From Globisporangium splendens (Eukaryota; Oomycota; Peronosporomycetes; Pythiales; Pythiaceae): a stretch of 64,000 bases of DNA. The position numbers were made by a program, and so were the translations under genes. The DNA lies in the NCBI GenBank assembly GCA_006386115.1, contig VFIW01000071.1, positions 62,001 through 126,000 on the forward strand, given 5' to 3'. A model generated the notes under the pieces. It saw only the letters and a program-made list of their open reading frames with translations, ran no database searches and was not told the DNA's origin. Below are positions 50,810 to 62,146 of this stretch, one piece after another; position 1 is the stretch's first letter; every line of letters starts with the position of its first letter.

Positions 50810-51884
50810 CTATGCCAACGCAAACATCTTGACGGGATAAAGCTCTCTGGGGAAGTGCTGCTGGAGTTCTTCTACGACGATTGTAAGTCCTGCTTGTTTG
50901 AATAAGCTCTTGTAGTACGCAGCAGATCTAAACCCAACATGATCAACAAGGAAGACAAAGATTTACCAAATGGAAAAGCCAAGGAGATGTGAGTATTGTG
51001 TCCCATACGCACCTCGTGATGCTGCTGTCTTCTCGGTCTAATTCGAACGGTGTTCCTGACAACACCACATTCTCTTTGACGCCGATCCACCCATTTGGCG
51101 CCAACGCTTGCTTACATCGTTTGAGGAAATGCACGAAGTCCACGTCCGTCAAATGTGACGATACCCACTGTATCCAGATGAGGTCATATTTCTGCTCCTC
51201 CGGGTGGAAGTCCTGCAGTCCCATGCAGTAGAGATTGCGAATCCGTTTCGTGTCGCTCGAATTACGACCCACGTATTGTGGCACACTCTGCAGTAACCGA
51301 GGGCTTTGCTCAACGAGATCGACCTGCTTGAAAGTCGGCAGCAGCAAGAATTTCGAGACACGACCAATGCCTGCGCCGCAGTCGACCGCCAGATGGCGCT
51401 CCCAGCCAGGTCGCAGCTTCTGAACACGCGCGAGAAACCGCTCGGAGCCTTTAATATCCGCCGGAGAAACATGCGCAAAGCCTCCAAGCACACCATTGTC
51501 AGTGAGCGGACAATTTTTCTCGTCTTCCCAGAAATCATGAGCGCTGGAGTACCAACAAGGGGCACGCTCTTCATCGTTGGGAGCATCAACCGCGACACTT
51601 TTGGCGTCCTTCAGCTCTTCTTTCCACATATCCCACACGGTCCTACAAAAAGACACACAAAACATCAGGACTCCGCGTTGCAAGAACGCGTTAGTGCCAA
51701 CCCAGGAAGCGAACGCCACGTACGAATATTCATCATGTTCATCGGCACCAGCGTCATCAAGTGCTTGCTGGACAATCACTGAGATGTATCGGAGCTCCTC
51801 CCAGTCCACCCGCGTTAGCTTCGTCGCTGCTGGGATCAGAGCCATGCCCGAAGACGAAGGAGTCGCCGTTGCTGCTGAAGCCAT
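50810..51884 (-). CDS. Alpha-N-terminal protein methyltransferase (NTMT1-like)
   Basis: Three exons (51884-51724, 51642-51013, 50927-50810), introns 81 and 85 nt, 302 residues. After an ~80-residue N-terminal extension: WYSSAHDFWEDEK, NGVLGGFAHVSPADIKGSERFL, the AdoMet motif VDCGAGIGRVSKFLL, VDLVEQSPRLL, GLQDFHPEEQKYDLIWIQW, HLTDVDFVHFLKRC and KENV. The spliced last exon SAAYYKSLFKQAGL...YPVKMFALA matches the C-terminal end of the family. It methylates the alpha-amino group of proteins that start X-Pro-Lys after Met removal. The stop is 24 bp from the convergent AQR stop. An in-frame Met at 52040 would add a hydrophobic leader and is not preferred. CCAAT at 51998-52002. Confidence 0.9.
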
Positions 51885-52040
51885 TTCGTACAATTGCTGA
51901 GTTGCGTCAGAAGAGCAATCGCAGAGCTGAGCTTCACACCAGATTCGCGTGTCCGTTGCAAAAACAATCAAACACACACAATAAAAAACGCTGCTGGCCA
52001 ATCGTAGACGCCTCGCTTTAGTGACACGCACAAGACACAA

Positions 52041-52301
52041 CAGACGAAAGGGTGCCGAAATTTATGATCTGAAGTGGCTCAAGTCACAATCAAAGCACAC
52101 AAGGAAGATAGGAAGCAGTTGCGGGCCGTATCGCCTGCAACGAGAAGATTGATAGTACACCGAGCACGCGCATGTACTGGTACGACCATCCTCAACCAGA
52201 GGGTGTGCCGACGACGAGCTCAGTAAGGAGGAGAGTCACGCGCTCGTGATGGCAACCGCTGCTGCAGCGCGAATTCCTGCATGCGCTCCACGCCTTTGAC
52301 G
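52041..52301. other. Spacer
   Basis: Sequence between the methyltransferase and the Cys-rich degenerate locus. Nothing is recognised beyond the CCAAT box at its left edge. Confidence 0.4.
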
Positions 52302-53222
52302 ATATGGACGACCACAGCCAGACCCACGCAACGCTCATGCGGTTGCAAATGGGGGAGAGCCCTGTCCGCTTGAAGTGGTGTCCATGTCAGTGGACAGTAA
52401 GTGAACGAGATGCACTTTGCAGTCGTTACGCTCCCGTCGACATGCTTTCAGCAACCGAAGGCAAAACGGAAGCCAACTCCCTCATGCAAAGACGACAACG
52501 TCGAGTGGCTGCAAGAGATAGAAAAGACAAGCCAAGGCGTTGGGCATATTCCTTAATCTCCCAGCTACACGTGAAGCCAAGACTGCCTCGGATGCTTCAA
52601 GAATGTTTGCAGATTTTGCAAAGTACGAGATACCCCTCAATCTCAGCACTTGCTCAGCTGCGATCGGTTTTCAACAGCGCAAGTGACGAACCCACCAAAA
52701 CCAACGCCTGCTCCAGCTCCTCTAGTTGGAGCCCAGAAATGCAACATCCCCGTATCCCAAGGCGATGCCGCAGTTGGTATAGATCTGGTAACGGATGTAA
52801 CATGCCAGCAAGGAGGACTTGGCTGCGTTGGAAGCATTTGTCGCTTCTGTAAGCTCAGGAATACGCCTCAATCACAGTATCTGAACAGGCTGTGTCGTAT
52901 GTGCAAGACTAAGGATCGCGAGGAGCTGCTATCGTTGCAGTTCTGCGATACGTTTCCGAATGCACCAGCTGTTGACGCGCTTCCTTCAGTTTCACTGGAA
53001 CCCTCAGACATACCTGATGTGAGCGAGCCTGCTGTAGACGAACCCTCGATAGCGACTTATGATACCACAGAGCCAACAAGGATGGTGGCGGACACCCCGG
53101 ATGGTCCTGTGGTGGTGGAGATTCCTGTCCCGGGCGGCGAGCCTGTTGTTGGTGAGTCTGCGGTGGGCGATGACGAAGTTCCTGTCAAGAGATTGTCACG
53201 AGGGCTGTTGAATCGTTCGTGA
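52302..53222 (+). pseudogene. Cys-rich protein with tandem CRFCK module, probably decayed
   Basis: One frame from 52573 to the stop at 53222 encodes two copies of a module: DCLGCFKNVCRFCKVRDTP (CRFCK at about 52608) and GGLGCVGSICRFCKLRNTP (at about 52839), both continuing with QSQ. They lie exactly 231 nt (77 codons) apart. After the second copy come CRMCKTKDREELL and a Pro/Val/Glu-rich tail. Upstream of the first copy this frame is closed by TGA. Protein-like sequence switches frame twice (VEWLQEIEKTSQG in one, KWCPCQWT ending at a GTAAGT donor near 52398 in another). I could not join these with sensible introns, so I call a decayed or mis-spliced gene. Family and function unknown; the CxxC pairs suggest metal binding. 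Confidence 0.45.
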
Positions 53223-53472
53223 GATCGTGATTTGTAAGAATGTTTAGCTGTCAATTTTGTATCTTTCTGAACAGTCCTTTATACACTCAGACGAAGCCAA
53301 TCTCCACTAGAATTCACAACAGGCACGCGCTGTCGTTGATGCTCACAATGGGAATTCGTCCAAAGCTGCAAGAACCCAATACACGACAAGAATATGCAAA
53401 AGGGATGCCCAGTGTGAAAGAATACGCTTTGCTTAGCTTCGTTTTGTTCTTTGTATGTGTAACACAACAACT

Positions 53473-55312
53473 CTATTTGGATCGGTACACGACCAGCTGC
53501 GCGAGCCGCACAAGCGCATCGCGCGCTGGTGACGGCGCGTACTGCATCGCAGCCTGACACGCCAGCTCAGCCTGGCCGATCGCCAGCTCTCTCGAGCGCG
53601 CGATGCCCGTACTCTTCTCCACAAGCTCCGAAGCCTACAGCCAATGAATGCACATATTCACAGTACAAAATAGTGAGTATTCTTGCCGATAGATTTGCAA
53701 CAAGAAGAATGGACAAAAGACAAAAACGCACCAAGTCAATGTCGCCCGGCTGAGAGAACTTGCGTGCGGTCAACTCGCGCAGCACAGGGAACTCTTCCTG
53801 CGCCAGCAGCAGCGGTGCGGTCGCGAGACCCGACTTCAGATCCGCCAGCAGCGGTTTGCCACTTTGGTGGCCCTGGTAGTCTAACACGTCATCGATGAGC
53901 TACGGCAAGCGCCAAGAAGACAAAGACACTTGTGTGAGGGCCGATGATACCGAGTCAAGAGATGCGAATTTGCTACGACTCACCTGAAAGGCCAAGCCGA
54001 TGTGACGACCGTAGGCAAATCCCATGTCGCTCACGTGCGGATCGTGCTTGCCGAGAGCTAACGCAGCCTACATGCACACAACCCCAGTCAGACGTCGCCT
54101 CTATGCATGTCTAATAGACTCATCTATACCTTGCAGCTGTTTGCCATGAGCGAGCCGGTCTTGTAGTAGTTTTTCCGCAGGTAGTACTCAAACGGCGTGA
54201 TGTCGTCACGTCCATCCGCGTTCTTCATCTGCATCACTTCGCCCTTGACGAGGTGCTCGATGACCGTCGACATGAGCTCCACGGCTTCGAGGCTGCGCAG
54301 GCGCGCGAGGCTCACGGACGAGCGCGCGAGCATGTAATCGCCTGCCAAAATCGCCAGCTTCGCACCAAACACTTTGTTGACAGATGGCACGCCACGGCGC
54401 GTGTCGGCTTCGTCGATCACGTCGTCGTGCAGCAAACTCGCCGTATGGATCATTTCGCTGCGGATATCAATCAAACGAGGGTGGTGTTAATGGGTGGACA
54501 CATCAGCACGCAATGAGAACGCAAGTAACGTACGTGATCTCGGCGAGACGCTGCTGGGCTGCCTGGGTGAACTCGACCGACTGGTGCTCGGGGAGCGGGA
54601 GTCCCATGGCTGCGCGATGCGCCTCGGCGGCCTGCGTCACGAGCAGCACCATCGTCGGACGCACTTTCTTGCCGCCATCGTGCTCGAAAAAGTACTTTGC
54701 CACGGCTGAGAGCACCGGGTGGTCCGAGCCCAAGATGTTTTTGATGCTCTTGGTCACGGTCACCATGTCGTCGCGCACGAGCTCGAACGGGTCCACGAGC
54801 GCGCTCTTGTCCGTCTGCAGGTACTTGATCGTCACGTTCTCCGCCACCAACCTGCCAATCAGTACCAACACATAGCCGCCATCAATGCACGCAAAGAGAA
54901 ACCGTGGCCTACACCAAACGCCCTGCCAGTACCACTCACTTTTCCAGACCATCGTGCAAGTGCGTGTGGACGCCATTCACGATCGCGTACCCCTGCGCCG
55001 GATCCAAGATCGACACCGTCGGCTCATCCTGTTCAGCATCATATCAAGTTATACACACATTAGCGTCCATCATAGTAAACTGAGCACGTGGCATCCCCAT
55101 CACGGCAAAACTCGCTGCACACGCATGCGTTCACTCGCACTCACCACGGCGGCGTCGCTGAGCCACAGGTTCGGGTTTGACTCGAGGTCCGTGCGAAGCT
55201 TGCTGGCGACGGCGCGCACGGCCTGCTCGCGGAAGCTGCTGAGCGCGCGGCGCTGGAGAGTGGCTGCCGAGTGCGCTTTGGCCGCGCCGCGGAGCGCGAG
55301 GAGGAGCTTCAT
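53473..55312 (-). CDS. COQ1: Polyprenyl diphosphate synthase (COQ1, ubiquinone side chain)
   Basis: Seven exons (55312-55145, 55029-54941, 54851-54534, 54457-54130, 54067-53984, 53899-53732, 53634-53473), introns 62-97 nt apart from three a little longer or shorter, phases consistent, 438 residues. The N terminus is a mitochondrial-type presequence rich in Arg/Ala/Ser (LRGAAKAHSAATLQRRALSS). Core: DGGKKVRPTMVLL, first Asp-rich motif LLHDDVIDEADTRRG, GDYMLARSS, GEVMQM, then the second motif LIDDVLDYQG, exactly split from the preceding GLAFQ by intron 5. It makes the long (C40-C50) isoprenoid tail of ubiquinone from IPP and farnesyl/geranylgeranyl diphosphate in mitochondria. The chain length is not readable. 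Confidence 0.93.
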
Positions 55313-55818
55313 CGCGGCGGCTGCTGTTGACGGATATTGGCCGTCCGATGATCAATCAATCCCCTTCATCGCATTCGGCCACCTTAATAGAGGACCATAT
55401 GGTCCGGTGACTTCAGAAACCTTTTTATTTTAAATGACTTCTCTTCAAAAGCACAATGATGCTATAGAATTGATATCTCGAACCTGTTTATAACAGATAT
55501 GGCATATTTAGTTAAAGTAACTGCCCTTTGACAGGGCGAAGTGACCATGATGGGTGTTTTCTCTTGCGAATCTCGTCAGACTGGGAGCAGGACATCTCCA
55601 TTGGGTTTAGCCCACGATTTCTTATCGGTAGAAACCAATCTCCCATCAGCACAACTTGCGAGCTAATTTCGCAATATAGCCTCCATTTACATAAAATACC
55701 ATCAAATAACCATCAATAGGATATATTTGACAAATGTCGCCCCACTTGATGCCAGACAAACGAATGCGACTGGCCGAGCCACTGACGCACATATGAGAAC
55801 GGAAACCTTCCACATTCA

Positions 55819-58800
55819 ATGACCCGCTATGGCACGTTCGACGGCGACGGCGACGGCGACGCCGCGCTCGCGACCTGCGGATCACCGTCGTCTGCTTCAG
55901 CAGCTGCTGCTGCTGCCAGTAGCGTCGGCGGTGTATCCAGCGCCAACGAGCCGCTGCTGCGCGACGACCCGACGCCGTCGCGTTCTTCGTGCTCGTGTCC
56001 GCCAGGCGAGGCCACAGCGTCGCTGGCGTCGCGCATCCTGTTCCTGTTCGTGCAGCCCGTCGTCGCGCTGAGCCGTACACGGATGCTGCGCCTGGACGAC
56101 CTCTGGCCGCTCTCGCCGGAAAACAAGAACGTGAATGCGTCGCAGCAGTTCCGCGAAGAGTACGCGGCGACAGGGAGCCTCGTGGCGACCATCCGGCGCA
56201 CAGAGCTACCGACGATCTGCGTCAGCGCGCTGTTTGCGGCGCTCGCGGTCGTGTGCGTGTCCGCCGTGCCGCTGCTGCTCTTCCGTCTGCTGACGCTCGT
56301 CATGAAGGCGGAGGACGCATCCGAAAACATGTCCGAGATCCTGCTGCTGCTCGCGGCCACGCACTGCGGCGTCGTGTTAGGCGAGATCTTCGGTCGGCAC
56401 TGCTACTTCCGCATGTTCAAGGCTCAGCTGCGCATTGTGACGTCCATCCGGTCGCTCGTGTTTGAGAAGTCCATCGATAAATCGCACCGCAACGGGCGCC
56501 GCAAGGGCCGCGGCATCGCCGCCATCGCGACCATCTACTCATCCAACCTGATCTTCGTCAGTTGGTGGCTCACGCGGCTTCACACCGCGTGGATGGCTGC
56601 CGCGAAGCTCATTGTGCTGCTGCTGATCCTACACATGACGCTGCACGTGAGCGGCGCCGTGATCGTCTGCTCGCTCACTGCGATCTGCTTCGTGATGCTG
56701 GTCATGACCGTCGGGTCTGCCAAAGTGGGGGAGAAATGCACCAAGAAGCGCGCCAAGACGCTCAACGCGATCAACGAATGCTTCAAGGGCATCCAGGCGA
56801 TCAAATTGCATGCCTGGGAGAAGAAAATTGACGAAAAAATCATGCGCGCGAGGCACAAAGAGGAGAAAAAGCAGTTTCTCGCCGTAATGTGGCGCACCGT
56901 ACGCTTCTGCTTCATCTGGGAGTCGCCAGCGCTCGCATCCGTCGTGATTTTCTATTCGCTCGCGACCCACAACAATTATTTCTCACCCGCGACCGTCTTC
57001 ACTGCGTTGGTGCTCTTTGACCGCATCCAGATCGAGATCTACGCGCTCATTTACGCTGTCCGCGTATACGTCGAGGGCGCCACCGCACTGCGGCGCATTC
57101 AGAAATACATATGCCACTGCGACACGTTCGTGAAGACTGAGGTGAACCACACGGACGAGGCGCATCGGTACCCGCCGAACGTAGTCGTAGCTGTCGACCA
57201 CGCGTTCTTCGCCGAAGGAATGACGAGGATAAGTAAACAAACCGACTTCGTGCTCACGAATGTGAGCGTCACCGTCCATCGAGGTGAACTCGTGGTGGTG
57301 CATGGCAAAGCGGGCGCGGGCAAATCCACCCTCCTGTCGTCTCTGATGGGTGAAGTCGTCCGCGTCAAAGGCGAGGTGTACGTGTCTGGCGCGTGCAAGA
57401 TCGCGTACTGCTCCGAGGAGCCGTGGCTGCAGACACTGAGCGTCCGGGACAACATTCTCTTCGGCGCGACGTACGTTGAAGCAAAGTACGTTCGCGTCCT
57501 GGACGCGTGCTGCCTCATTGAAGATCTCAACACGCTTCCCGATGGCGAAGATACGATGGTCGGGCCAAAAGGAATCAACCTCTCGGGCGGTCAAAAAGCG
57601 CGCATTGCGCTTGCACGCGCGCTCTACTCGGAAGCTGATCTGTTCATTCTCGATTGCCCACTCGCGAGCGCCGATGCGATCGTGCAAAGCGATGTGTTTC
57701 GAAAGTGCTTTCTCGAGTTACTCCGGTACAAGACTGTTATTTTGGCGACCCATAATCCTGAAATCATCTCGTCCGAGTTCGTTGATCGTCTCTGGGAGGT
57801 GGAGGATATGACGGTCAAGGAAATCGATCGAAATGCGTCCTCCCACTCTGATAGAAAGTTCGACTCAAGCCGCCGTGTTCGACGTTTAGCTGACATTCCT
57901 CCATGGAAGAAGGCGATACCTTCGGCAGGAAGTAGGCAGCAAGAGTCTTCGCCTCTGAATTCGTTTTCCACTGCTGTGCGCCACTATTCTCCACCTGACA
58001 GTCGAGTTTCGCAGCGGACGATTCGGCGCTCTCAAGTGCATCAGCACCCCGTGAACCACGATGCGCAGCGATCGCCATTTTCGCTCGCTGTTGCCAAGGA
58101 AGTGCTCTGGAGTCAGCGCGGATGGAAATCTTCGGCGGTCTCTGCTTCGCTGCTCTTGGTGTACGGCGGCCTCGGTGTGGCCAAGAACTTTTGGCTCATG
58201 CACTGGAGCAATTTGGCTCCGATGCGCGACGCCATGCTGGATGCTGCGACCGTCTACGGGTCGCTCATCTGCATTGCGTTCTTCGTCGTCTTGGCGGCGA
58301 CGCTCGTGCTCTGCTACGCGATTTTTCTGCGCTCGCAAGCCTTTTTCAAGAACATGACGAGCTCGTTACTCTACGCGCCCATGTCGTTCTTCTATCGCAC
58401 ACCAATCGGTGAAATCCTGGTCCGATACGCGAGCGACATGCAGGCGAGTGACCTGACCACTTCGTATCACGTCGCGTACCTGTTTCGCAGTTTGCTCTCG
58501 CTCGTGACGGGTGTCGGCACGATCTGCTATCTCTTGGGTGGCGCAGGAGCACTAATTGCTGCCACGACCGTGTATATTTGCCGCGACATTGTCGAGGATC
58601 GACTTTTCGCGCAGGTGCTCACTGTCCGCGGCAAAATTGATGCCATCAACTTGAATTTCGTGTCTGAAGCGCTCGATGGAAGCGCCGTGATCCGGGCATT
58701 TGGGATGCACCACCTTCAACGGTTCCGTCTCCAGCACGGCCAAATGCTGGACAAACGATCCAGGATCGCGTACGCTATCGAAGCGTTCAATGACTGGTCT

Positions 58801-59850
58801 CTGATTCGATACAGTCTCCTCGTCGGCGTCTTCTTTGCACTTGTCGCGATGATCTTGGCGTTCGGCTCGCTTACATCAAGCGCGCTGGGGCTCGTGCTTC
58901 ACTGCATCTTCAGTATCCAGCACGATCTAATCGCGTTCTCGACCGGCCTGACGAACACGACGGTGCATCTCACGAGGATTAAAAACGTGCTTGACTTGCA
59001 ACGGATTGAACCGGAGGAAGACGAGACGAGCAAAGTGTCCGTGCCTACGTCCGTCGAGTGGCCAACAAAGGGGGAGATCGTCTTCGAGCGTGTGTGGTTC
59101 CAGTACCTCTCTGATACCAGAACACCGACCCACGATGTCCCGTTTGCGCTTCGCGATGTGTCTCTTTCGATCCAAGGTGGCGAGAAGGTTGGCATCGTCG
59201 GACGAACGGGGTCGGGGAAAAGCTCGTTGGCCATGGCGCTGTTCCGCGTTCATGACCCAGCGCGTGGACGCATTTTGATCGACGGCGTTGATATCTGTCG
59301 CTTGAGACTCAGTGATCTACGCAGTCGACTGTGCATTATTCCACAGTCGCCTCTGTTTTACCGATGCTCTGTGCGCAGCTACATGGATCCATTCAATGAA
59401 TTCGACGATGCGCAGCTCTGGCAAGCGCTGAAGAAAACGGGTCTAAGTGGCAATGGCAGCAACTCCACTGACGAAAGCCAGCAACATCTTCGCGTGAAAA
59501 GCTTAGGAAAGCAATTGCATGAAAATGGCGAAAATTGGAGCCTAGGCGAACGACAAATGCTCGTGTTGGCTCGTGCTCTGCTCAAGCCGTCTCGCGTGCT
59601 GATTTTGGACGAGGCGTTTTCGTCGGTGGATCAGGACTCTGACAAGTTTCTGCTTGACGTTGTCGGCAAAGAGTTTGTGCTGTCCACGGTGTTTTTGATC
59701 ACACATCGTTTGGACCAGGTTCTGGGCTTCGATCGTATCATTGTGATGCAGGATGGCGCAGTTGTCGAGTGTGGGAGTGCAGAGGACCTGGTGACCGATC
59801 CGGATAGCGCGTTCTACGAGTTTCTGGAAACGACGTTGCTGACGTTTTGA
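55819..59850 (+). CDS. ABC transporter, subfamily C (MRP-like)
   Basis: Single exon, 1,343 residues, TMD1-NBD1-TMD2-NBD2 without the N-terminal TMD0 of long MRPs. The start contains a short acidic/poly-Ala leader, then the ABCC lasso-like SRILFLFVQPVVALSRTR and DLWPLSPEN. NBD1: Walker A GKAGAGKST (G496), PWLQTLSVRDNILFG, signature LSGGQKARIALARAL, Walker B LFILDCP, H-loop ATHNPE. NBD2: GRTGSGKSS (G1128), QSPLFYRCSVR, a WSLGERQ signature, VLILDEAFSSVD and ITHRLDQV. In NBD1 the residue after the Walker B Asp612 is Cys613 where ABCC proteins have Asp, so site 1 is more degenerate than usual. Exports conjugates or drugs across plasma or vacuolar membrane; substrate unknown. No intron is needed. 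Confidence 0.92.
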   Translation: MTRYGTFDGDGDGDAALATCGSPSSASAAAAAASSVGGVSSANEPLLRDDPTPSRSSCSCPPGEATASLASRILFLFVQPVVALSRTRMLRLDDLWPLSPENKNVNASQQFREEYAATGSLVATIRRTELPTICVSALFAALAVVCVSAVPLLLFRLLTLVMKAEDASENMSEILLLLAATHCGVVLGEIFGRHCYFRMFKAQLRIVTSIRSLVFEKSIDKSHRNGRRKGRGIAAIATIYSSNLIFVSWWLTRLHTAWMAAAKLIVLLLILHMTLHVSGAVIVCSLTAICFVMLVMTVGSAKVGEKCTKKRAKTLNAINECFKGIQAIKLHAWEKKIDEKIMRARHKEEKKQFLAVMWRTVRFCFIWESPALASVVIFYSLATHNNYFSPATVFTALVLFDRIQIEIYALIYAVRVYVEGATALRRIQKYICHCDTFVKTEVNHTDEAHRYPPNVVVAVDHAFFAEGMTRISKQTDFVLTNVSVTVHRGELVVVHGKAGAGKSTLLSSLMGEVVRVKGEVYVSGACKIAYCSEEPWLQTLSVRDNILFGATYVEAKYVRVLDACCLIEDLNTLPDGEDTMVGPKGINLSGGQKARIALARALYSEADLFILDCPLASADAIVQSDVFRKCFLELLRYKTVILATHNPEIISSEFVDRLWEVEDMTVKEIDRNASSHSDRKFDSSRRVRRLADIPPWKKAIPSAGSRQQESSPLNSFSTAVRHYSPPDSRVSQRTIRRSQVHQHPVNHDAQRSPFSLAVAKEVLWSQRGWKSSAVSASLLLVYGGLGVAKNFWLMHWSNLAPMRDAMLDAATVYGSLICIAFFVVLAATLVLCYAIFLRSQAFFKNMTSSLLYAPMSFFYRTPIGEILVRYASDMQASDLTTSYHVAYLFRSLLSLVTGVGTICYLLGGAGALIAATTVYICRDIVEDRLFAQVLTVRGKIDAINLNFVSEALDGSAVIRAFGMHHLQRFRLQHGQMLDKRSRIAYAIEAFNDWSLIRYSLLVGVFFALVAMILAFGSLTSSALGLVLHCIFSIQHDLIAFSTGLTNTTVHLTRIKNVLDLQRIEPEEDETSKVSVPTSVEWPTKGEIVFERVWFQYLSDTRTPTHDVPFALRDVSLSIQGGEKVGIVGRTGSGKSSLAMALFRVHDPARGRILIDGVDICRLRLSDLRSRLCIIPQSPLFYRCSVRSYMDPFNEFDDAQLWQALKKTGLSGNGSNSTDESQQHLRVKSLGKQLHENGENWSLGERQMLVLARALLKPSRVLILDEAFSSVDQDSDKFLLDVVGKEFVLSTVFLITHRLDQVLGFDRIIVMQDGAVVECGSAEDLVTDPDSAFYEFLETTLLTF

Positions 59851-60717
59851 AGTAGCTATTTGCAAATCATCAAAGCTCACCAAACGCGCTTCAACTGCTG
59901 TTGTTACGCTTCAAGACTCACCTACTCCTTGGCTACAGTTTATCGCCATTCCCTTTAGCATTCTCTATCCATGCGCCACAAGATTGTGAAATGGAGAAGT
60001 TGCCTCCAAGTGCCTGCAGCGATCGCCGAAAATACAAACCTTACAAGCTACCGTGGTGCAGACCCAAGCGACCCCAGGTCAAGTCAGCTGTGCCTGTAGG
60101 AGTGTAATGTCATTTGTGGCCACAAGATACGAATTCTCTAGCAGCCATGACGGCGATAAAGGAGTGTTCAGAACAATGAGGCTAATAGGGTTTCCTTTGG
60201 TAAGTACTTTTGTGCCACATTTCATTTCATGAGTTGCACTGTGCAAGAGATCGATTTGGCTGCAAAATGCACAAATGTAGCCATGTCAAAGACTTGTCGC
60301 CCAAAATACTGACATTCCGGTACCCAAAATACAGTCAATCGTCACATGGTGTGATTACCGCATCTGAGAGCGTGCAAACGAATGGAGAGTGCCAAAATCG
60401 GGTCTCTTCGTGCCCAAGTTGACACTGGGGGAAGGATGAAGCGCACGGATTCAAATGCAACGAGCGATGAGGTGGCGGCTGAACCAAGAAGAGAAGCCAT
60501 CCTGATTACTTATCCAGGAGCATAGTCATGATTACTGAACATCAGCAGCATAATCGTGGATTCTGAACCAGATGTGTAATCGTGATGTCCCATCAATGCT
60601 CCAGATCACGGAAATGAACCAATATTTGGCTTTGGGTGGGCAATAAATTATCATGTGCGGTTACTGGAAAGCAAGAAGGCTGTGCTACATTGCGCAGCAG
60701 TATGGCGCGGAGTATTC

Positions 60718-60818
60718 GCCAAAATGTGAGTAAAGTGCACGTGCTTTCGACTGAGAGTTGAGTCTCCGACAGAAGGTGAGCACGCACTTAGTAGTGTGAA
60801 GAGATGCAGTGAGTGCGC
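60718..60818 (+). repeat. Left arm of ~100-bp inverted repeat
   Basis: Starts gccaaaatgtgagt and ends near gatgcagtgagtgcgc. Its reverse complement aligns over the whole length with 62057-62146 (shared blocks ACTGCATCTCTTC, CACTACTAAGTGCGTGCTCAC, CTCTCAGTCGAAA and CTCACATTTTGGC) with one 9-bp gap and scattered mismatches. Confidence 0.7.
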
Positions 60819-62056
60819 ACTTGTTGCAGGAGTGGTCGAGTTTCTCGTTCGTGCTGATATTGTGGCGATCCCGGTGTCGAACCTAGCAAAACGCCAACTG
60901 CGAATCGAAACGCTAGCAGCGGAGTCGCAAGTTGGCCAAATTCAGCACCCGGTGACCATGAGCCATGGGGAACAATTGCAGCCATATGGATGCAGCAGTG
61001 TTGTCTGCGCCAACAGCTTCCTATTGCTCGAGTGGACACGTGCGGCTACACTTCACAAAGAGAACACAATTCGCTTACGCATCGCAGAACCAAGTTCACA
61101 AGTGCACTGAAGTAAAGATGAGTCCCACATGGCGCTTTTGAACGGGTCGCGCTACAAGCTGCCGTTCCCATTCATGGAGTCAATGGTCGTATTTCTCCGC
61201 GCTGATTTCAAGTGGAAAAGTGACGAGGCTGCGAAGATGGGGGATGAGGAGCTTACAATCACACCAAATGCGTACGAAGTCTACCAGCAACAATCGAAAC
61301 TCCTTGGTCGGTGCAAATGCGATGCAACAAATGACGACGTACACCACGTGTATCCCTCCGATCAGTACCCTTCATTCAAACGTCGGGCCATCCTTTCAAA
61401 GTGACAATGTACGTATGGCTTTGCTGACTAACACGGAATTCCATGTCGCCACTTTGCATTGGCGCCGAGAAAGGAGCTGGACAACATTTTCGATTACTTC
61501 GGAGGGATATATCGGGCTGAAGTTTACGCCGAAGCATTCAAAGGGGGGAGGTTTGTTCTCCCTCAATTCAACAGGAGATTGAAGAAATTGGCGTGCTACC
61601 TGGGTCTGTGCCGCGTCCTCGCAGTGGATCTGTGGCAAGAAGACGGATCGCAAGCAATGGCGAAACGGGAGAGAGTGCGCGGAATGCATGTCGCCGACGG
61701 TGTTCAGTGTGCAGGGGATATGAGCATAACAAAACGAGACGTCCAACGCGAGAAAGCGCACAGTCGAGTGGGCAGGTTGCATCAATCTGGCGGTTATAGC
61801 AGCTTTGTACTGCATCACTTTCCATTTTAGTGCTCTGTGTGTCGTACTTGTAGAAATAAATAGACAATCTCAACCAACAGCGATCTTCGCAGACTTGCAC
61901 CACGAGCGACGTCTGCCGCGACGCGAGTGGCCATCACTCGTTCTCGACCTTGCTCATGTACAATAGTCGCGGCAAGAGCGTCGCTTTTGAGCAATGCTCT
62001 CGAACCAGGAACACATCAAGTGTCGAATTCTGAGTGCCAGATGAATTGAGATCGAA

Positions 62057-62146
62057 TCGCACTTACTGCATCTCTTCCCACTACTAAGTGCGTGCTCACA
62101 GACTTCACTCTCAGTCGAAATGTGCGTACTTGACTCACATTTTGGC
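62057..62146 (-). repeat. Right arm of ~100-bp inverted repeat
   Basis: Inverted partner of 60718-60818. The arms face each other 1.24 kb apart, so the pair could be terminal inverted repeats of a decayed non-autonomous DNA transposon of about 1.43 kb. No target-site duplication or transposase motif is seen, so two independent inverted copies of a dispersed repeat are equally possible. Confidence 0.6.

Noticed and set aside
61129..61830. Plus-strand frames between the inverted repeats as a transposase
   Set aside because: No DDE/DDD pattern, zinc finger or other transposase motif can be seen; length is too short.
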